Positions 19,332 through 27,856 of a stretch of 51,205 bases of DNA are shown here, in pieces. The notes below the pieces were generated by a model, which did not search any database, had not been told where the DNA came from, and was given only the letters and a program-made list of their open reading frames with translations. Position numbers and translations under genes: made by a program. How positions within the stretch are numbered: the first letter of the stretch is position 1; every line of letters starts with the position of its first letter. This stretch comes from an uncultured Eubacteriales bacterium (lineage in GTDB: Bacteria; Bacillota; Clostridia; Christensenellales; CAG-138), in contig CADAGD010000003.1 of the NCBI GenBank assembly GCA_902787375.1, positions 1 to 51,205 of the forward strand. The letters run 5' to 3'.

Positions 19332-19700
19332 ATGATTAGCAAGATTGATAAGAATGCGATCAGGGTAGCACGTCATGCACGTCTCCGCCACTATTTCAGC
19401 GGAACCCCCGAACGTCCCCGTCTGAATGTATATCGCTCCCTCAAGCACATCTATGCTCAGGTAATCGACGATGCAGCAGGTATCACACTCGCTGCCGCGT
19501 CCACAATGGATCCTGAGATCAGGACACAGCTTGACGGTAAGAACAAGAAGCAGGCTGCCGAGCTCGTCGGTGAGACTGTCGCCAAGCGCGCCAAGAACAA
19601 GGGCGTTGAGAAGGTCGTTTTCGACCGTGGCGGTTATCTCTACACCGGTCGTGTTGAGGCACTGGCAAACGGCGCCCGCAAGGGTGGTCTGGATTTCTAA
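19332..19700 (+). CDS. rplR: 50S ribosomal protein L18
   Basis: 122 residues. Brings 5S rRNA to the large subunit with L5. A basic N-terminal RVARHARLR stretch and the ending [10 protein letters not shown] are typical. Confidence 0.98.
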   Translation: MISKIDKNAIRVARHARLRHYFSGTPERPRLNVYRSLKHIYAQVIDDAAGITLAAASTMDPEIRTQLDGKNKKQAAELVGETVAKRAKNKGVEKVVFDRGGYLYTGRVEALANGARKGGLDF

Positions 19701-19712
19701 GGAGGTACTCAA

Positions 19713-20222
19713 ATGCAGCAGAAGCGTAACTTCACACCGGAAGTACCGGAATTTCAGGAGCGCTTAGTCGCGGTCAACCGTGTTGCCAAGGTCGTCAAGG
19801 GCGGTCGTACATTCCGCTTTGCCGCTCTCATCGTCATCGGCGATGAAAAGGGCAGGGTAGGCGTAGGCACAGGTAAGGCTGCCGAGATTCCCGAAGCGGT
19901 TCGCAAGGGCGTCGAGGATGCGAAGCGTCACCTCATCTCGGTTCCCATCGTCGGAACAACCATCCCTCATGCCGTTGAGGGTAAATTCTCCAAGGGTCAT
20001 GTTCGTATGCTCCCCGCTGAAGAAGGTACCGGCGTTATCGCGGGCGGCCCCGTCCGTGCGGTTCTCGAAATGGTCGGCATTAAGGATATTCGTACAAAGA
20101 GCTATGGCTCCAACAATCCCGCCAACTGTGTAAAGGCGACCCTCAATGGACTTCAGCAGCTCAGAACCGCTGAGGAGATAGCTAAGCTCCGCGGCAAGTC
20201 CGTCGCTGAGATTACCGAATAA
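19713..20222 (+). CDS. rpsE: 30S ribosomal protein S5
   Basis: 169 residues. Fidelity protein at the mRNA entry site. The double-stranded-RNA-binding N-terminal part carries [12 protein letters not shown], followed by [13 protein letters not shown] and the [10 protein letters not shown] motif. TAAGGAGG overlaps the upstream stop. Confidence 0.98.
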   Translation: MQQKRNFTPEVPEFQERLVAVNRVAKVVKGGRTFRFAALIVIGDEKGRVGVGTGKAAEIPEAVRKGVEDAKRHLISVPIVGTTIPHAVEGKFSKGHVRMLPAEEGTGVIAGGPVRAVLEMVGIKDIRTKSYGSNNPANCVKATLNGLQQLRTAEEIAKLRGKSVAEITE

Positions 20223-20235
20223 GGGGGTAAGCACA

Positions 20236-20415
20236 ATGGCACAGCTCAAGATTGAATTGGTTAAAAGCACCATTGGTGCGCTCAAGGATCAGCAGGCCAC
20301 AGTTAAGGCTCTCGGTCTTCACAAGATGCACTCCGTAGTCGTTAAGCCCGACAACGCCTGCATCCGTGGCATGATCTTCAAAGTAAAGCACCTTGTCAAG
20401 GTGGAAGAAGTCTAA
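20236..20415 (+). CDS. rpmD: 50S ribosomal protein L30
   Basis: 59 residues, ATG to TAA. It begins [14 protein letters not shown] and contains the [11 protein letters not shown] segment typical of bacterial L30. It fills the gap between rpsE and rplO exactly where spc operons carry rpmD. GGGGG precedes the ATG. Confidence 0.97.
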   Translation: MAQLKIELVKSTIGALKDQQATVKALGLHKMHSVVVKPDNACIRGMIFKVKHLVKVEEV

Positions 20416-20427
20416 TTGGAGGTGCAA

Positions 20428-20868
20428 ATGAAACTTCACGAGTTACAGCCCACAATGGGTTCCACCACAGCGAAGAAGCGTGTGGGCCGCGGCACCGGTT
20501 CAGGTCTCGGTAAGACCTCCGGTTACGGTCATAAGGGTCAGAAGGCACGTTCCGGAAGCAAGAAGAACGGCTTCGAGGGCGGTCAGATGCCCCTTCCCCG
20601 CAGACTTCCGAAGCGCGGATTCTATAACAACTTTGCCAAGGAGTACACGGTTATCAACATCGAAGTCCTTGAGCAGTTTGACAATGGAACAGAGATCAAT
20701 GCCGAGTTCCTCCGCGAGGCCGGCGTGATTCGCAAGATCAATAAGGACGGACTCAAAGTTCTGGGTCGTGGCAAGCTTACAAAGAACCTTACCGTTAAGG
20801 CGGCAAAGGTCACGGAATCAGCCCGTAACGCTATCGTTGCTGCCGGCGGAACTGTTGAGGTGGAGTAA
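20428..20868 (+). CDS. rplO: 50S ribosomal protein L15
   Basis: 146 residues. Late-assembly protein with a glycine- and basic-rich N-terminal arm ([19 protein letters not shown], about 25-43). The ATG at 20428 follows GGAGG by five bases; an earlier TTG at 20416 overlaps that site. The stop codon shares its last base with the secY start. Confidence 0.97.
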   Translation: MKLHELQPTMGSTTAKKRVGRGTGSGLGKTSGYGHKGQKARSGSKKNGFEGGQMPLPRRLPKRGFYNNFAKEYTVINIEVLEQFDNGTEINAEFLREAGVIRKINKDGLKVLGRGKLTKNLTVKAAKVTESARNAIVAAGGTVEVE

Positions 20869-22223
20869 TGTTTAAGACGTTCATCAATGCGTGGAAGGTT
20901 AAAGACATCCGCACAAAGATGCTCTTCACTCTCCTGCTCATAGTTGTCTACAGGCTGGGTTCGGTAATTCCGATCCCCGGCGTCAATGCAACAGCCCTGG
21001 AGGAGTCGATAAGGCAGTACGACCTGCTCGGTTTCCTTGATCTGTTCAGCGGCGGATCCCTCAGCCAGTTCTCACTGTTTGCAATGGGTATCAGCCCTTA
21101 CATCACAGGTTCCATTATTGTTCAGCTCCTGACGATCGCCATTCCTTCCCTTGAGCGTCTCTCCAAGGAAGAGGACGGAAGGCAGAAGATCGAAAGGATC
21201 ACAAGATATGTCGGTATTGCCCTCGCTGCCATTCAGTCCATAAGCATCATAATGATGCTCCAGAATGCCAATGTAAGCATTCTGAACGAGCTTAAGCTCT
21301 TCGGCTCCGATGGCGCAAACAAGGCTATAACCTATATCACGATCGGCGTCTGCGCAACAGCCGGTACCGCATTCCTCATGTGGTTGGGCGAGCGCATCAC
21401 TGAAAAGGGTGTTGGAAACGGTATCTCGATGCTGATCTTCGCATCCATCGTCGCTTCCATTCCCAACGTATTTGTCAAGATATTCACCACATGGGAGATT
21501 CTCCCCTGGGCAAGGCTTGACACAGCTCATGGCGGTCTGCTCAAGTGGTGGGCTCCCTTGGCGGCACTCGTAGTCGCTGTTGTGCTCATCGCCGGCGTAG
21601 TTCTCGTTGACAGGGCGGTTCGCCGCATACCTGTTCAGTATGCCAAGCGTGTTGTCGGACGTAAGCTCTATGGCGGTCAGTCCACACACATCCCCATGAA
21701 GGCGAACGCAAACGGCGTTATGCCCCTGATTTTCGCCATGACAATACTCCAGGTTCCCACAATGATCGCTCAGTTCTTCGGCAATCAGAATGCGGGCTTC
21801 CCCCTCTTTGTGAAGACCTATCTGAGTGCTTCCAGCAAGAACCCTGCCGGAATCATCATCTACAACCTGCTGTATGGTCTGCTGATAATCGGCTTCGCCT
21901 ACTTCTATTCGTCCATCAGCTTCAACCCTGTGGACATCTCCAAGAATCTGCAGCAGAACGGCGGCTTCATCCCCGGCATTCGCCCCGGTAAGCCCACAAG
22001 CGATTATCTCCAGAGAAAGTCCAGCCGTCTTACACTTTTCGGCGCGATATTCCTCTGCCTCATCGCTATAATCCCGTCCATACTGCTCAACATCCTCGGT
22101 ATTGACCTCCTCAGCCGTTTCGGTGCGACATCCATACTGATTATGGTAAGCGTTGCTCTTGAAACCTCCGAGCAGCTTGAGTCCCTCATGCTGATGCGTC
22201 ATTACAAGGGATTCCTTGGTTAA
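20868..22223 (+). CDS. secY: Protein translocase subunit SecY
   Basis: 451 residues with ten predicted membrane helices. Pore of the SecYEG channel. Recognisable segments: VIPIPGVN before helix 2 (plug region), the SLERLSKEEDGRQKIERIT cytosolic loop, GERITEKGVGNGIS, and the LMLMRHYKGFLG C-terminus. Coupled to rplO (TAATG), as in most bacteria. Confidence 0.98.
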   Translation: MFKTFINAWKVKDIRTKMLFTLLLIVVYRLGSVIPIPGVNATALEESIRQYDLLGFLDLFSGGSLSQFSLFAMGISPYITGSIIVQLLTIAIPSLERLSKEEDGRQKIERITRYVGIALAAIQSISIIMMLQNANVSILNELKLFGSDGANKAITYITIGVCATAGTAFLMWLGERITEKGVGNGISMLIFASIVASIPNVFVKIFTTWEILPWARLDTAHGGLLKWWAPLAALVVAVVLIAGVVLVDRAVRRIPVQYAKRVVGRKLYGGQSTHIPMKANANGVMPLIFAMTILQVPTMIAQFFGNQNAGFPLFVKTYLSASSKNPAGIIIYNLLYGLLIIGFAYFYSSISFNPVDISKNLQQNGGFIPGIRPGKPTSDYLQRKSSRLTLFGAIFLCLIAIIPSILLNILGIDLLSRFGATSILIMVSVALETSEQLESLMLMRHYKGFLG

Positions 22224-22272
22224 TTGACATAGTCCGTAAAAGGACTTTGCCGATAAGCAATTTAAACGGACG

Positions 22273-22306
22273 CGACGTTTTCCATACATCCGTATGGAAA
22301 ACGTCG
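22273..22306 (+). promoter_or_regulatory. Perfect 15-bp stem-loop between secY and adk
   Basis: CGACGTTTTCCATAC (22273-22287) is exactly complementary to 22292-22306 around a loop of ATCC. No U-run follows. A smaller hairpin (AGTCC/GGACT, 22231-22246) precedes it. It could be an RNase III or RNase Y processing site that separates the ribosomal message from adk-map, or a partial terminator. Confidence 0.7.
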
Positions 22307-22352
22307 TCATAATATTATGAAAGGAAGCCGAAAAACGGCTGAAAAACTTAAT

Positions 22353-22979
22353 ATGAAGCTGATACTTTTGGGCCCGCCGGGTGCAGGCAAGGGCACTCAG
22401 GCAGCAAAGATAGCCGAACGTTACTCGCTCGCACATATTTCAACGGGAGATATGCTGCGGGCTGAAATCGCATCTAAGACTCCTCTCGGTATAAAGGCGA
22501 AATCTCTCATCGACAGCGGTGAACTCGTTCCCGATGAGATAATAGTCGGTATGGTTCAAAACCGCATACAGCAGCCGGATTGCCAGAACGGGTTCCTGCT
22601 TGACGGATTCCCCCGCACGATAGCACAGGCTGAGAACTTGCTCGGATTCTCCGATATCGACTGCGCGGTCTGCATAACGGTTCCCGACGAGGAGATAATC
22701 GACCGTATGGCAAGACGTCGCGTCTGCCCCGTGTGCAAGAATACATACAGCGTTGACGTCAATTCAGCAGAGCATTTCTTCTGCGAGGCTTGCGGAGCGG
22801 AGCTTGTGGCAAGGGATGATGATAAGCCCGAAACCGTCAAGCACAGGCTGGACGTCTATGCGGCACAGACATTCCCCCTTGTCAACTTCTTCAGGGAGAA
22901 GGGGCTGCTTGAGGAGGTCTGCGGCAGCGGCACCGTTGACGAGGTCGCTCAGAGCATATTCAAAATACTTGAAAAGTAA
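22353..22979 (+). CDS. adk: Adenylate kinase
   Basis: 208 residues from 22353. Converts AMP and ATP to two ADP. P-loop GPPGAGKGTQ at 7-16, DGFPRT, and a zinc-type LID domain with CPVC and CEAC pairs (about 125-153), the Gram-positive form. The start MKLILLGPPG matches the family. An in-frame ATG at 22317 would add 12 residues. Neither has a normal Shine-Dalgarno: AAAGGA at 22320-22325 is 27 bases from 22353, and a hairpin AGCCG-aaaaa-CGGCT (22326-22340) lies between and would bring it closer. Confidence 0.93.
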   Translation: MKLILLGPPGAGKGTQAAKIAERYSLAHISTGDMLRAEIASKTPLGIKAKSLIDSGELVPDEIIVGMVQNRIQQPDCQNGFLLDGFPRTIAQAENLLGFSDIDCAVCITVPDEEIIDRMARRRVCPVCKNTYSVDVNSAEHFFCEACGAELVARDDDKPETVKHRLDVYAAQTFPLVNFFREKGLLEEVCGSGTVDEVAQSIFKILEK

Positions 22980-23005
22980 TTCATACAAGAGCATTCGGAG
23001 TATTT

Positions 23006-23773
23006 ATGGCAGAAAGAATAACCATCAAATCTCAGACTCAGCTCGATAAGATGCGTGTCGCCGGCAGACTTGTCGGCGAGACGCTCAATCTTCTTGAAAA
23101 GCTTGTTGAGCCGGGCATAACAACATATGAGCTGAATCACGAGGCAGAGGCGTTTATAAGAAAGAACGGGGGTATACCCTCATTCCTGAACTACAACGGC
23201 TACCCGGCCTCTATTTGCACGTCCGTAAATGAGCAGGTCGTTCACGGCATTCCGTCGAAGAAGGTCAAGCTCAAGGATGGAGATATAATAAGCATTGACT
23301 GCGGAGCCATTGTCGATGGCTGGCACGGCGACGCCGCAAGGACGTTTTCGGTCGGAAGCATAGCTCCGGAGGTGCAGAAGCTCATCGACGTCACAAGGGA
23401 GTGCTTCTTCCTCGGCGCCGAGCAGGCGGTTGAGGGCAACCACCTTGTCGATATAGCGAGGGCTGTTGAAACGCACGCGAAGGAGCATGGCTTCGGCGTG
23501 ATACGCGAGATGGTGGGTCACGGCATTGGCACTCATATGCACGAGCCGCCAGAGGTTCCCAACTATGTTGATATTCGCATGGGCAGGGGTACAAGGCTTA
23601 CAGAGGGCATGACGCTCGCCATAGAGCCGATGATAAGCCTCGGCACATGGAGACTCGTGTTTGCCGATGACGGATGGACGGCGTCCACCGCTGACGGGAG
23701 CATGAGCGCACACTATGAAAACACAATAATTGTTGGAAAAAAATCGGCGGAAGTATTGACATTGGTTCAATAA
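23006..23773 (+). CDS. map: Methionine aminopeptidase, type I
   Basis: 255 residues. Removes initiator methionine. Metal ligands lie in SIDCGAIVDGWHGDAAR (two Asp), GHGIGTHMHEPP (His), TLAIEPMI (Glu) and HYENTIIV (Glu). GGAG is five bases before the ATG. Its last codons hold the promoter for the next gene. Confidence 0.97.
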   Translation: MAERITIKSQTQLDKMRVAGRLVGETLNLLEKLVEPGITTYELNHEAEAFIRKNGGIPSFLNYNGYPASICTSVNEQVVHGIPSKKVKLKDGDIISIDCGAIVDGWHGDAARTFSVGSIAPEVQKLIDVTRECFFLGAEQAVEGNHLVDIARAVETHAKEHGFGVIREMVGHGIGTHMHEPPEVPNYVDIRMGRGTRLTEGMTLAIEPMISLGTWRLVFADDGWTASTADGSMSAHYENTIIVGKKSAEVLTLVQ

Positions 23774-23784
23774 TATGCTATACT
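23756..23784 (+). promoter_or_regulatory. Strong internal promoter at the end of map
   Basis: TTGACA (23756-23761), 17-base spacer, TATACT (23779-23784), with TGC directly before the -10 (extended -10). It overlaps the map stop codon and would drive the KOW protein, infA, rpmJ and the alpha operon separately from the S10-spc transcript. Confidence 0.8.
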
Positions 23785-23823
23785 TAATCAGTTGTGTCAT
23801 GTAGTCCGAACGGAGGTTCCAAA

Positions 23824-24159
23824 ATGTGCGAAAATTCTTGCGGCAATGGTCTTTTGAGGGGTACATCAAACGCCGAAAATGTCGTAGGACACTATGCGGT
23901 ATCCCTTGCGGGGCATGACGCCGGAGAGATATATTTGGTAATCGGAATCGTCCGAGAGGGCAGAATGGCAGGGGAGCTGCTCCTCTGCAATGGCAAAAAC
24001 CGAACTTTTAAAAAGCCCAAGACAAAGAAGAGGAAGCATGTCAGCGTACTGAAGGACGCCGACGCCGAGCTTGCTCAGAGGCTCAAAGAGGGACAGAAGG
24101 TCGATGACTCACATGTTATCCGCTCCCTTAAAGAAAAGAGAAGAAGCTTTTATCAATGA
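23824..24159 (+). CDS. KOW-domain RNA-binding protein
   Basis: 111 residues. In Clostridia a small protein resembling eukaryotic/archaeal L14e with a KOW-like beta-barrel regularly sits between map and infA. Here residues 20-60 (GHYAVSLAGHDAGEIYLVIG) read as a KOW motif, followed by a basic KKPKTKKRKH stretch and a helical, charged C-terminus. GGAGG is seven bases before the ATG at 23824; an earlier GTG-frame extension would overlap the promoter. It probably binds rRNA or ribosomes; the exact role is not established. Confidence 0.8.
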   Translation: MCENSCGNGLLRGTSNAENVVGHYAVSLAGHDAGEIYLVIGIVREGRMAGELLLCNGKNRTFKKPKTKKRKHVSVLKDADAELAQRLKEGQKVDDSHVIRSLKEKRRSFYQ

Positions 24160-24174
24160 AAAGGAGGCTTGAAG

Positions 24175-24396
24175 ATGTCTAAGCAGGATGTTATCGAAGT
24201 AGAAGGCGTTGTAACCAATACATTCCCTAACACAATGTTCGAGGTTACGCTTGAGAATGGGCATAAAATCATTGCCACCATTTCAGGCAAGCTTCGTCAG
24301 AATTTCATTCGTATTTTGACAGGCGATAAGGTCACGGTGGAGCTTTCACCCTATGATCTGACCCGCGGTCGAATAACCTGGCGTGCAAAGAACTGA
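24175..24396 (+). CDS. infA: Translation initiation factor IF-1
   Basis: 73 residues, an S1-type OB fold. [16 protein letters not shown] and GRITWRAKN at the end are conserved. GGAGG is seven bases before the ATG at 24175; the TTG six bases earlier is too close to that site. Confidence 0.97.
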   Translation: MSKQDVIEVEGVVTNTFPNTMFEVTLENGHKIIATISGKLRQNFIRILTGDKVTVELSPYDLTRGRITWRAKN

Positions 24397-24443
24397 ATCG
24401 GTTCGTTGTAAAATATTTTTCATTACATTAAGGAGGAGAAACC

Positions 24444-24557
24444 ATGAAAGTCAGACCGAGTGTCAAGCCCATGTGCGAGAAGTGCAAGATAATCAAGCGC
24501 AAGGGTCGCGTCATGATCATTTGTGAGAATCCCCGTCATAAGCAGAAGCAGGGCTGA
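24444..24557 (+). CDS. rpmJ: 50S ribosomal protein L36
   Basis: 37 residues, [14 protein letters not shown] to KQKQG. The zinc ligands Cys11, Cys14, Cys27 and His32 are all present (C+ form). AAGGAGG precedes the ATG. Confidence 0.98.
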   Translation: MKVRPSVKPMCEKCKIIKRKGRVMIICENPRHKQKQG

Positions 24558-24817
24558 TCGGAACGATTGGCGCTCCTGATCTGAATAGGGGCAGTTCGCT
24601 CGGCGAGTTTCACTCCGCTCCGCCGAGGTGTGGATACTTTCTTAAGGAATGTAAGATCATTTCCTGTCCGGTGCGGCTGCCCGGTTTAGACCTAAGCTGA
24701 ATGTGGTTGCTCGGCTTGAGTCTAAATCGGGAACCGGCAGGTGATTATACCCCCTTTGGGAAGGGTAATTCCCAAAATAACGATTCAATCATTATTTTAC
24801 GGAGGTAAAAAAATCTA
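24558..24817 (+). promoter_or_regulatory. Structured leader before rpsM (candidate S4-responsive alpha-operon leader)
   Basis: A 260-base gap without a gene that folds strongly. CTCGGCG/CGCCGAG (24599-24605 with 24621-24627). A nested domain 24663-24741: CCTG-t-CCGGT pairs with ACCGG-CAGG, enclosing a 12-pair stem 24680-24691 with 24720-24731 (one G-U) and a further seven-pair stem 24694-24700 with 24711-24717. Then TTTGGGAA/TTCCCAAA (24755-24762 with 24769-24776), which competes with CCCTT/AAGGG (24752-24756 with 24761-24765). The rpsM GGAGG (24801-24805) follows about 25 bases later. The operon holds rpsD, whose product S4 is the alpha-operon repressor in E. coli; S4 binding here is inference. 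Confidence 0.65.
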
Positions 24818-25183
24818 ATGGCACGTATTAGTGGCGTTGATCTGCCAAGGGATAAGCGTGTTGAGATAGGTCTGACCTACATCTACGGTATCGGCCTTTC
24901 CACATCCAAGCAGATTCTGGCGGAAACCGGTGTTAATCCCGACATCCGTGTAAGGGATCTCAGTGAGAATGACGTTAATCTTCTCAGGGAATACATTGAT
25001 AAGAACTTGAAGGTAGAGGGTGATCTGCGTCGTGAGACAGCTATGAACATAAAGCGTCTCATAGAGATCGGCTGCTACCGCGGTGTTCGTCATCGTAAGG
25101 GACTGCCCGTACGCGGTCAGTCAACAAAGCAGAACGCAAGGACACGCAAGGGTCCCAAGCGTCAGATGAGCAGGAAGAAATAA
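24818..25183 (+). CDS. rpsM: 30S ribosomal protein S13
   Basis: 121 residues. Head protein that contacts S19 and P-site t[19 protein letters not shown], a helix-two-turn-helix region (TYIYGIG) and the basic tail [16 protein letters not shown] are present. GGAGG is 12 bases upstream, a longer spacing than its neighbours use. Confidence 0.98.
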   Translation: MARISGVDLPRDKRVEIGLTYIYGIGLSTSKQILAETGVNPDIRVRDLSENDVNLLREYIDKNLKVEGDLRRETAMNIKRLIEIGCYRGVRHRKGLPVRGQSTKQNARTRKGPKRQMSRKK

Positions 25184-25197
25184 GGAGGAAACGATAA

Positions 25198-25602
25198 ATG
25201 GCTAAGCAGGTAAAGGGTAAGAAAGTTACCAGCCGCAAGCGCCGCGAGAAGAAGAACATCGAGCGCGGTCAGGCACACATCCGTTCCTCTTTCAATAACA
25301 CGCTTGTTACGATCACCGATCTTAACGGCAACGCTATCTCATGGGCTTCCGCCGGCGGCTGCGGTTTCCGCGGTTCCAGGAAGAGCACACCCTTCGCGGC
25401 GCAGATGGCTGCGGAGCAGGCTGCCAAGGCATCCATGGAGCATGGTATGCGTGTTGTAGAAGTTTATGTAAAGGGTCCCGGCGCAGGTCGTGAGTCCGCA
25501 ATCCGTTCACTCCAGGCAGCAGGTCTTGAGATCAACATGATCAAGGACGTTACGCCCATTCCCCATAACGGATGCCGTCCTCCCAAGCGCAGGAGAGTAT
25601 AA
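25198..25602 (+). CDS. rpsK: 30S ribosomal protein S11
   Basis: 134 residues. Platform protein of the small subunit. [18 protein letters not shown] and the C-terminal [18 protein letters not shown] are canonical. Confidence 0.98.
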   Translation: MAKQVKGKKVTSRKRREKKNIERGQAHIRSSFNNTLVTITDLNGNAISWASAGGCGFRGSRKSTPFAAQMAAEQAAKASMEHGMRVVEVYVKGPGAGRESAIRSLQAAGLEINMIKDVTPIPHNGCRPPKRRRV

Positions 25603-25614
25603 GGAGGCACGACT

Positions 25615-26244
25615 ATGGCAAGATATACAGAATCCGTATGCAGGCAGTGCCGCAGGGAAGGCTGCAAGCTCTTCCTCAAGGGCGACCGCTGCTACAGCGC
25701 GAAGTGCGCATTTACAAAGCGTTCCACCCCTCCCGGACAGCATGGTCAGGCTCGTCAGCGCAAACAGTCCAACTACGGCATTCAGCTTCGTGAGAAGCAG
25801 AAGGTTCGCAGGATGTATGGCGTTCTGGAGTCCCAGTTCAGGAAGTATTATGATATGGCCACCAATATGCGTGGCGTAACCGGTGACAACCTGCTCGCTC
25901 TTTGTGAGCGTCGTCTTGACAATGTTGTCTACCGTCTGGCTTTCGGCGCAAGCCGTCCCATGGCACGTCAGCTTGTCGCTCACGGTCACATCACCGTTGA
26001 CGGCAAGAAGGTTGACATTCCCTCCTACATCGTAAAGCCCGGTCAGGTCATTTCCGTTCGCAACAACAGCCGCGATATGGAGTGCTTCAAGGCGCTTCGT
26101 GAGCAGGGTGCGGATGGTAAGATGCCCAAGTGGCTGACACTGGATGCTGAGAACCTCAAGGGCACCGTGGTTGGTATGCCGCAGCGCGATGACATCGACG
26201 TCATCATTGAGGAGCATCTCATTGTTGAGTTCTATTCCAGGTAA
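25615..26244 (+). CDS. rpsD: 30S ribosomal protein S4
   Basis: 209 residues. Primary 16S assembly protein with an S4 RNA-binding domain at about 95-160. The N-terminus keeps cysteines 9, 12, 26 and 31 (zinc-binding form). In Bacillus rpsD stands alone with its own leader; here it is third in the alpha operon, as in proteobacteria, so any autoregulation would act on the rpsM leader. Confidence 0.97.
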   Translation: MARYTESVCRQCRREGCKLFLKGDRCYSAKCAFTKRSTPPGQHGQARQRKQSNYGIQLREKQKVRRMYGVLESQFRKYYDMATNMRGVTGDNLLALCERRLDNVVYRLAFGASRPMARQLVAHGHITVDGKKVDIPSYIVKPGQVISVRNNSRDMECFKALREQGADGKMPKWLTLDAENLKGTVVGMPQRDDIDVIIEEHLIVEFYSR

Positions 26245-26318
26245 TGAATTGAAACCCGAATTCTTCCGCTTTGCGGGAGATTACCCTGTACGCTTAATGA
26301 AAGAGAGGGGAGAGTTTG

Positions 26319-27260
26319 ATGTTGGAAATTGAAAGACCCAAAATTGAGTGTGTAGAGCTGACTGAACGATATGGTAAGTTTGAAGTCAAGCCCTTAGAGC
26401 GCGGCTTCGGCACAACACTCGGCAACTGTCTGCGTCGTGTACTGCTTAGCTCACTTCCCGGCGTCGCTGCAACCTCCGTTAAGATCGACGGTGTGCTTCA
26501 TGAGTTTTCCACCATTGAAGGTGTGAAAGAGGATGTAACCGAGATAATACTCAACATCAAGGAGCTGCGCACCAAGATTTACGGCGAGGGCGCCAGACGC
26601 GTCATAATTGACGCGGCGGGTGAATGTGATGTTAAGGCGGGCGATATAATCTGCGACGCGGATGTAGAGATCGTCAATCCCGATCTTCACATTGCAACTT
26701 TGGGCGAGAATGCGCGTCTGTATATGGAGATCATATTAGATCAGGGACGCGGTTATGTTTCCGCTGATAAGAACAAGAAACCCGGAATGCCCATCGGTGA
26801 AATAGCCGTGGATTCAATATTCACACCGATAACAAAGGTAAACTTCCGTGTTGATGATACTCGTGTCGGAAACACAACTGACTTCGATCAGCTTACACTT
26901 GAGGTTTGGACTTCAGGTGCAATACGTCCCGAAGAAGCCGTATCCAAGGCAGCCAATATAATGACCGAGCACCTCAGCCTCTTCATCAACCTCACCGAGG
27001 ATACACAGCACGATACGATATTCGAGGACAAGAGTGCTGACGACAAGTCAAAGCTGCTTGAGACTCCGATTGAGGAGTTGGATCTCTCTGTCCGTTCGTA
27101 TAACTGTCTCAAGCGCGCCGGCATCAATTCGGTAGCCGAATTGGTTGAGCGCAATGAGGAAGAAATGATGAAGGTGCGTAACCTTGGTCGTAAGTCCCTT
27201 GAAGAAGTCCAGCAGAAGCTTGCCGGACTGGGACTTTCCCTCAGAGAAAGCGACGAATAA
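26319..27260 (+). CDS. rpoA: RNA polymerase alpha subunit
   Basis: 313 residues. The N-terminal dimerisation domain (about 1-230) has [21 protein letters not shown]; an acidic linker follows; the C-terminal domain (about 250-313) carries the DNA- and activator-binding helices ([22 protein letters not shown]). The ATG at 26319 is six bases after GGGGAG; a TTG immediately before it is ignored. Confidence 0.98.
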   Translation: MLEIERPKIECVELTERYGKFEVKPLERGFGTTLGNCLRRVLLSSLPGVAATSVKIDGVLHEFSTIEGVKEDVTEIILNIKELRTKIYGEGARRVIIDAAGECDVKAGDIICDADVEIVNPDLHIATLGENARLYMEIILDQGRGYVSADKNKKPGMPIGEIAVDSIFTPITKVNFRVDDTRVGNTTDFDQLTLEVWTSGAIRPEEAVSKAANIMTEHLSLFINLTEDTQHDTIFEDKSADDKSKLLETPIEELDLSVRSYNCLKRAGINSVAELVERNEEEMMKVRNLGRKSLEEVQQKLAGLGLSLRESDE

Positions 27261-27299
27261 TTCTTTAGCCCATCGGCAACTAATATAGGAGGAAAAATT

Positions 27300-27788
27300 A
27301 TGCCTAACCGTAAGCTCAACAAGCCCACCGATCAGCGTGATGCTATGTTCCGCAATATGGCGACCGCTCTGCTCTGGAACGGCAAGCTCGTTACAACCGA
27401 GACCCGTGCCAAGGAGATTCGTCCCATTGTTGAGAAGCTCATCTCGATTGCTGTGGCTGAGTATAAAAATACAGAGACTGTCACAAGGAAGTCCGTCAAC
27501 GATAAGCAGCAGGAGATCGAAGTAGAGAAGAAGATCGACAAGCCCTCAAAGCTCCATGCAAGAAGGCAGATAATGGCTTACCTCTACAACATCACCGAAG
27601 TGCAGCAGCATAAGGAAAAGAGGGAGGACTTCGAGAAGCGTACCGCTGCGAATCATCCCGTTGTTGAGAAGCTGTTCAATGAGCTTGCTCCCAAATATGA
27701 CGGCAAGAACGGCGGTTATACCCGCATCATGAAGCTCGGTCCCCGTCGTGGCGACGCCGCTGAAATGGCACTTATCGAGCTGATATAA
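27300..27788 (+). CDS. rplQ: 50S ribosomal protein L17, long form
   Basis: 162 residues against about 113-127 in most bacteria. The conserved start (N-R-KLNKPTDQRDAM), TTETRAKEIRPIVEKLI, LHARRQ and the end NGGYTRIMKLGPRRGDAAEMALIEL are intact. About 30 charged residues are inserted between VEKLISIAV and KLHARRQ, and a few more near 98-110. Last gene of the supercluster. Confidence 0.96.
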   Translation: MPNRKLNKPTDQRDAMFRNMATALLWNGKLVTTETRAKEIRPIVEKLISIAVAEYKNTETVTRKSVNDKQQEIEVEKKIDKPSKLHARRQIMAYLYNITEVQQHKEKREDFEKRTAANHPVVEKLFNELAPKYDGKNGGYTRIMKLGPRRGDAAEMALIELI

Positions 27789-27803
27789 TTTCAAATTAAA
27801 CGA

Positions 27804-27835
27804 ATTGCCCGAAGGCGGAAACGCTTTCGGGCAAT
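27804..27835 (+). terminator. Terminator of the ribosomal supercluster
   Basis: A 14-pair stem (27804-27817 with 27822-27835, one G-U) capped by GAAA and followed by ATTTATT. It lies between converging rplQ and spoVAC and could serve both strands. Confidence 0.85.
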
Positions 27836-27856
27836 ATTTATTGACGACAACTCTCG

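Noticed and set aside
22224-22252. TTGACA directly after secY as a promoter for adk
   Set aside because: No acceptable -10 at 16-18 bases.
21072-22436. A 454-codon open frame antisense to secY, and similar long antisense frames opposite rplB/rplW, rpsC and rplE
   Set aside because: They mirror the codon bias of the real genes, have no ribosome-binding sites and no recognisable families.
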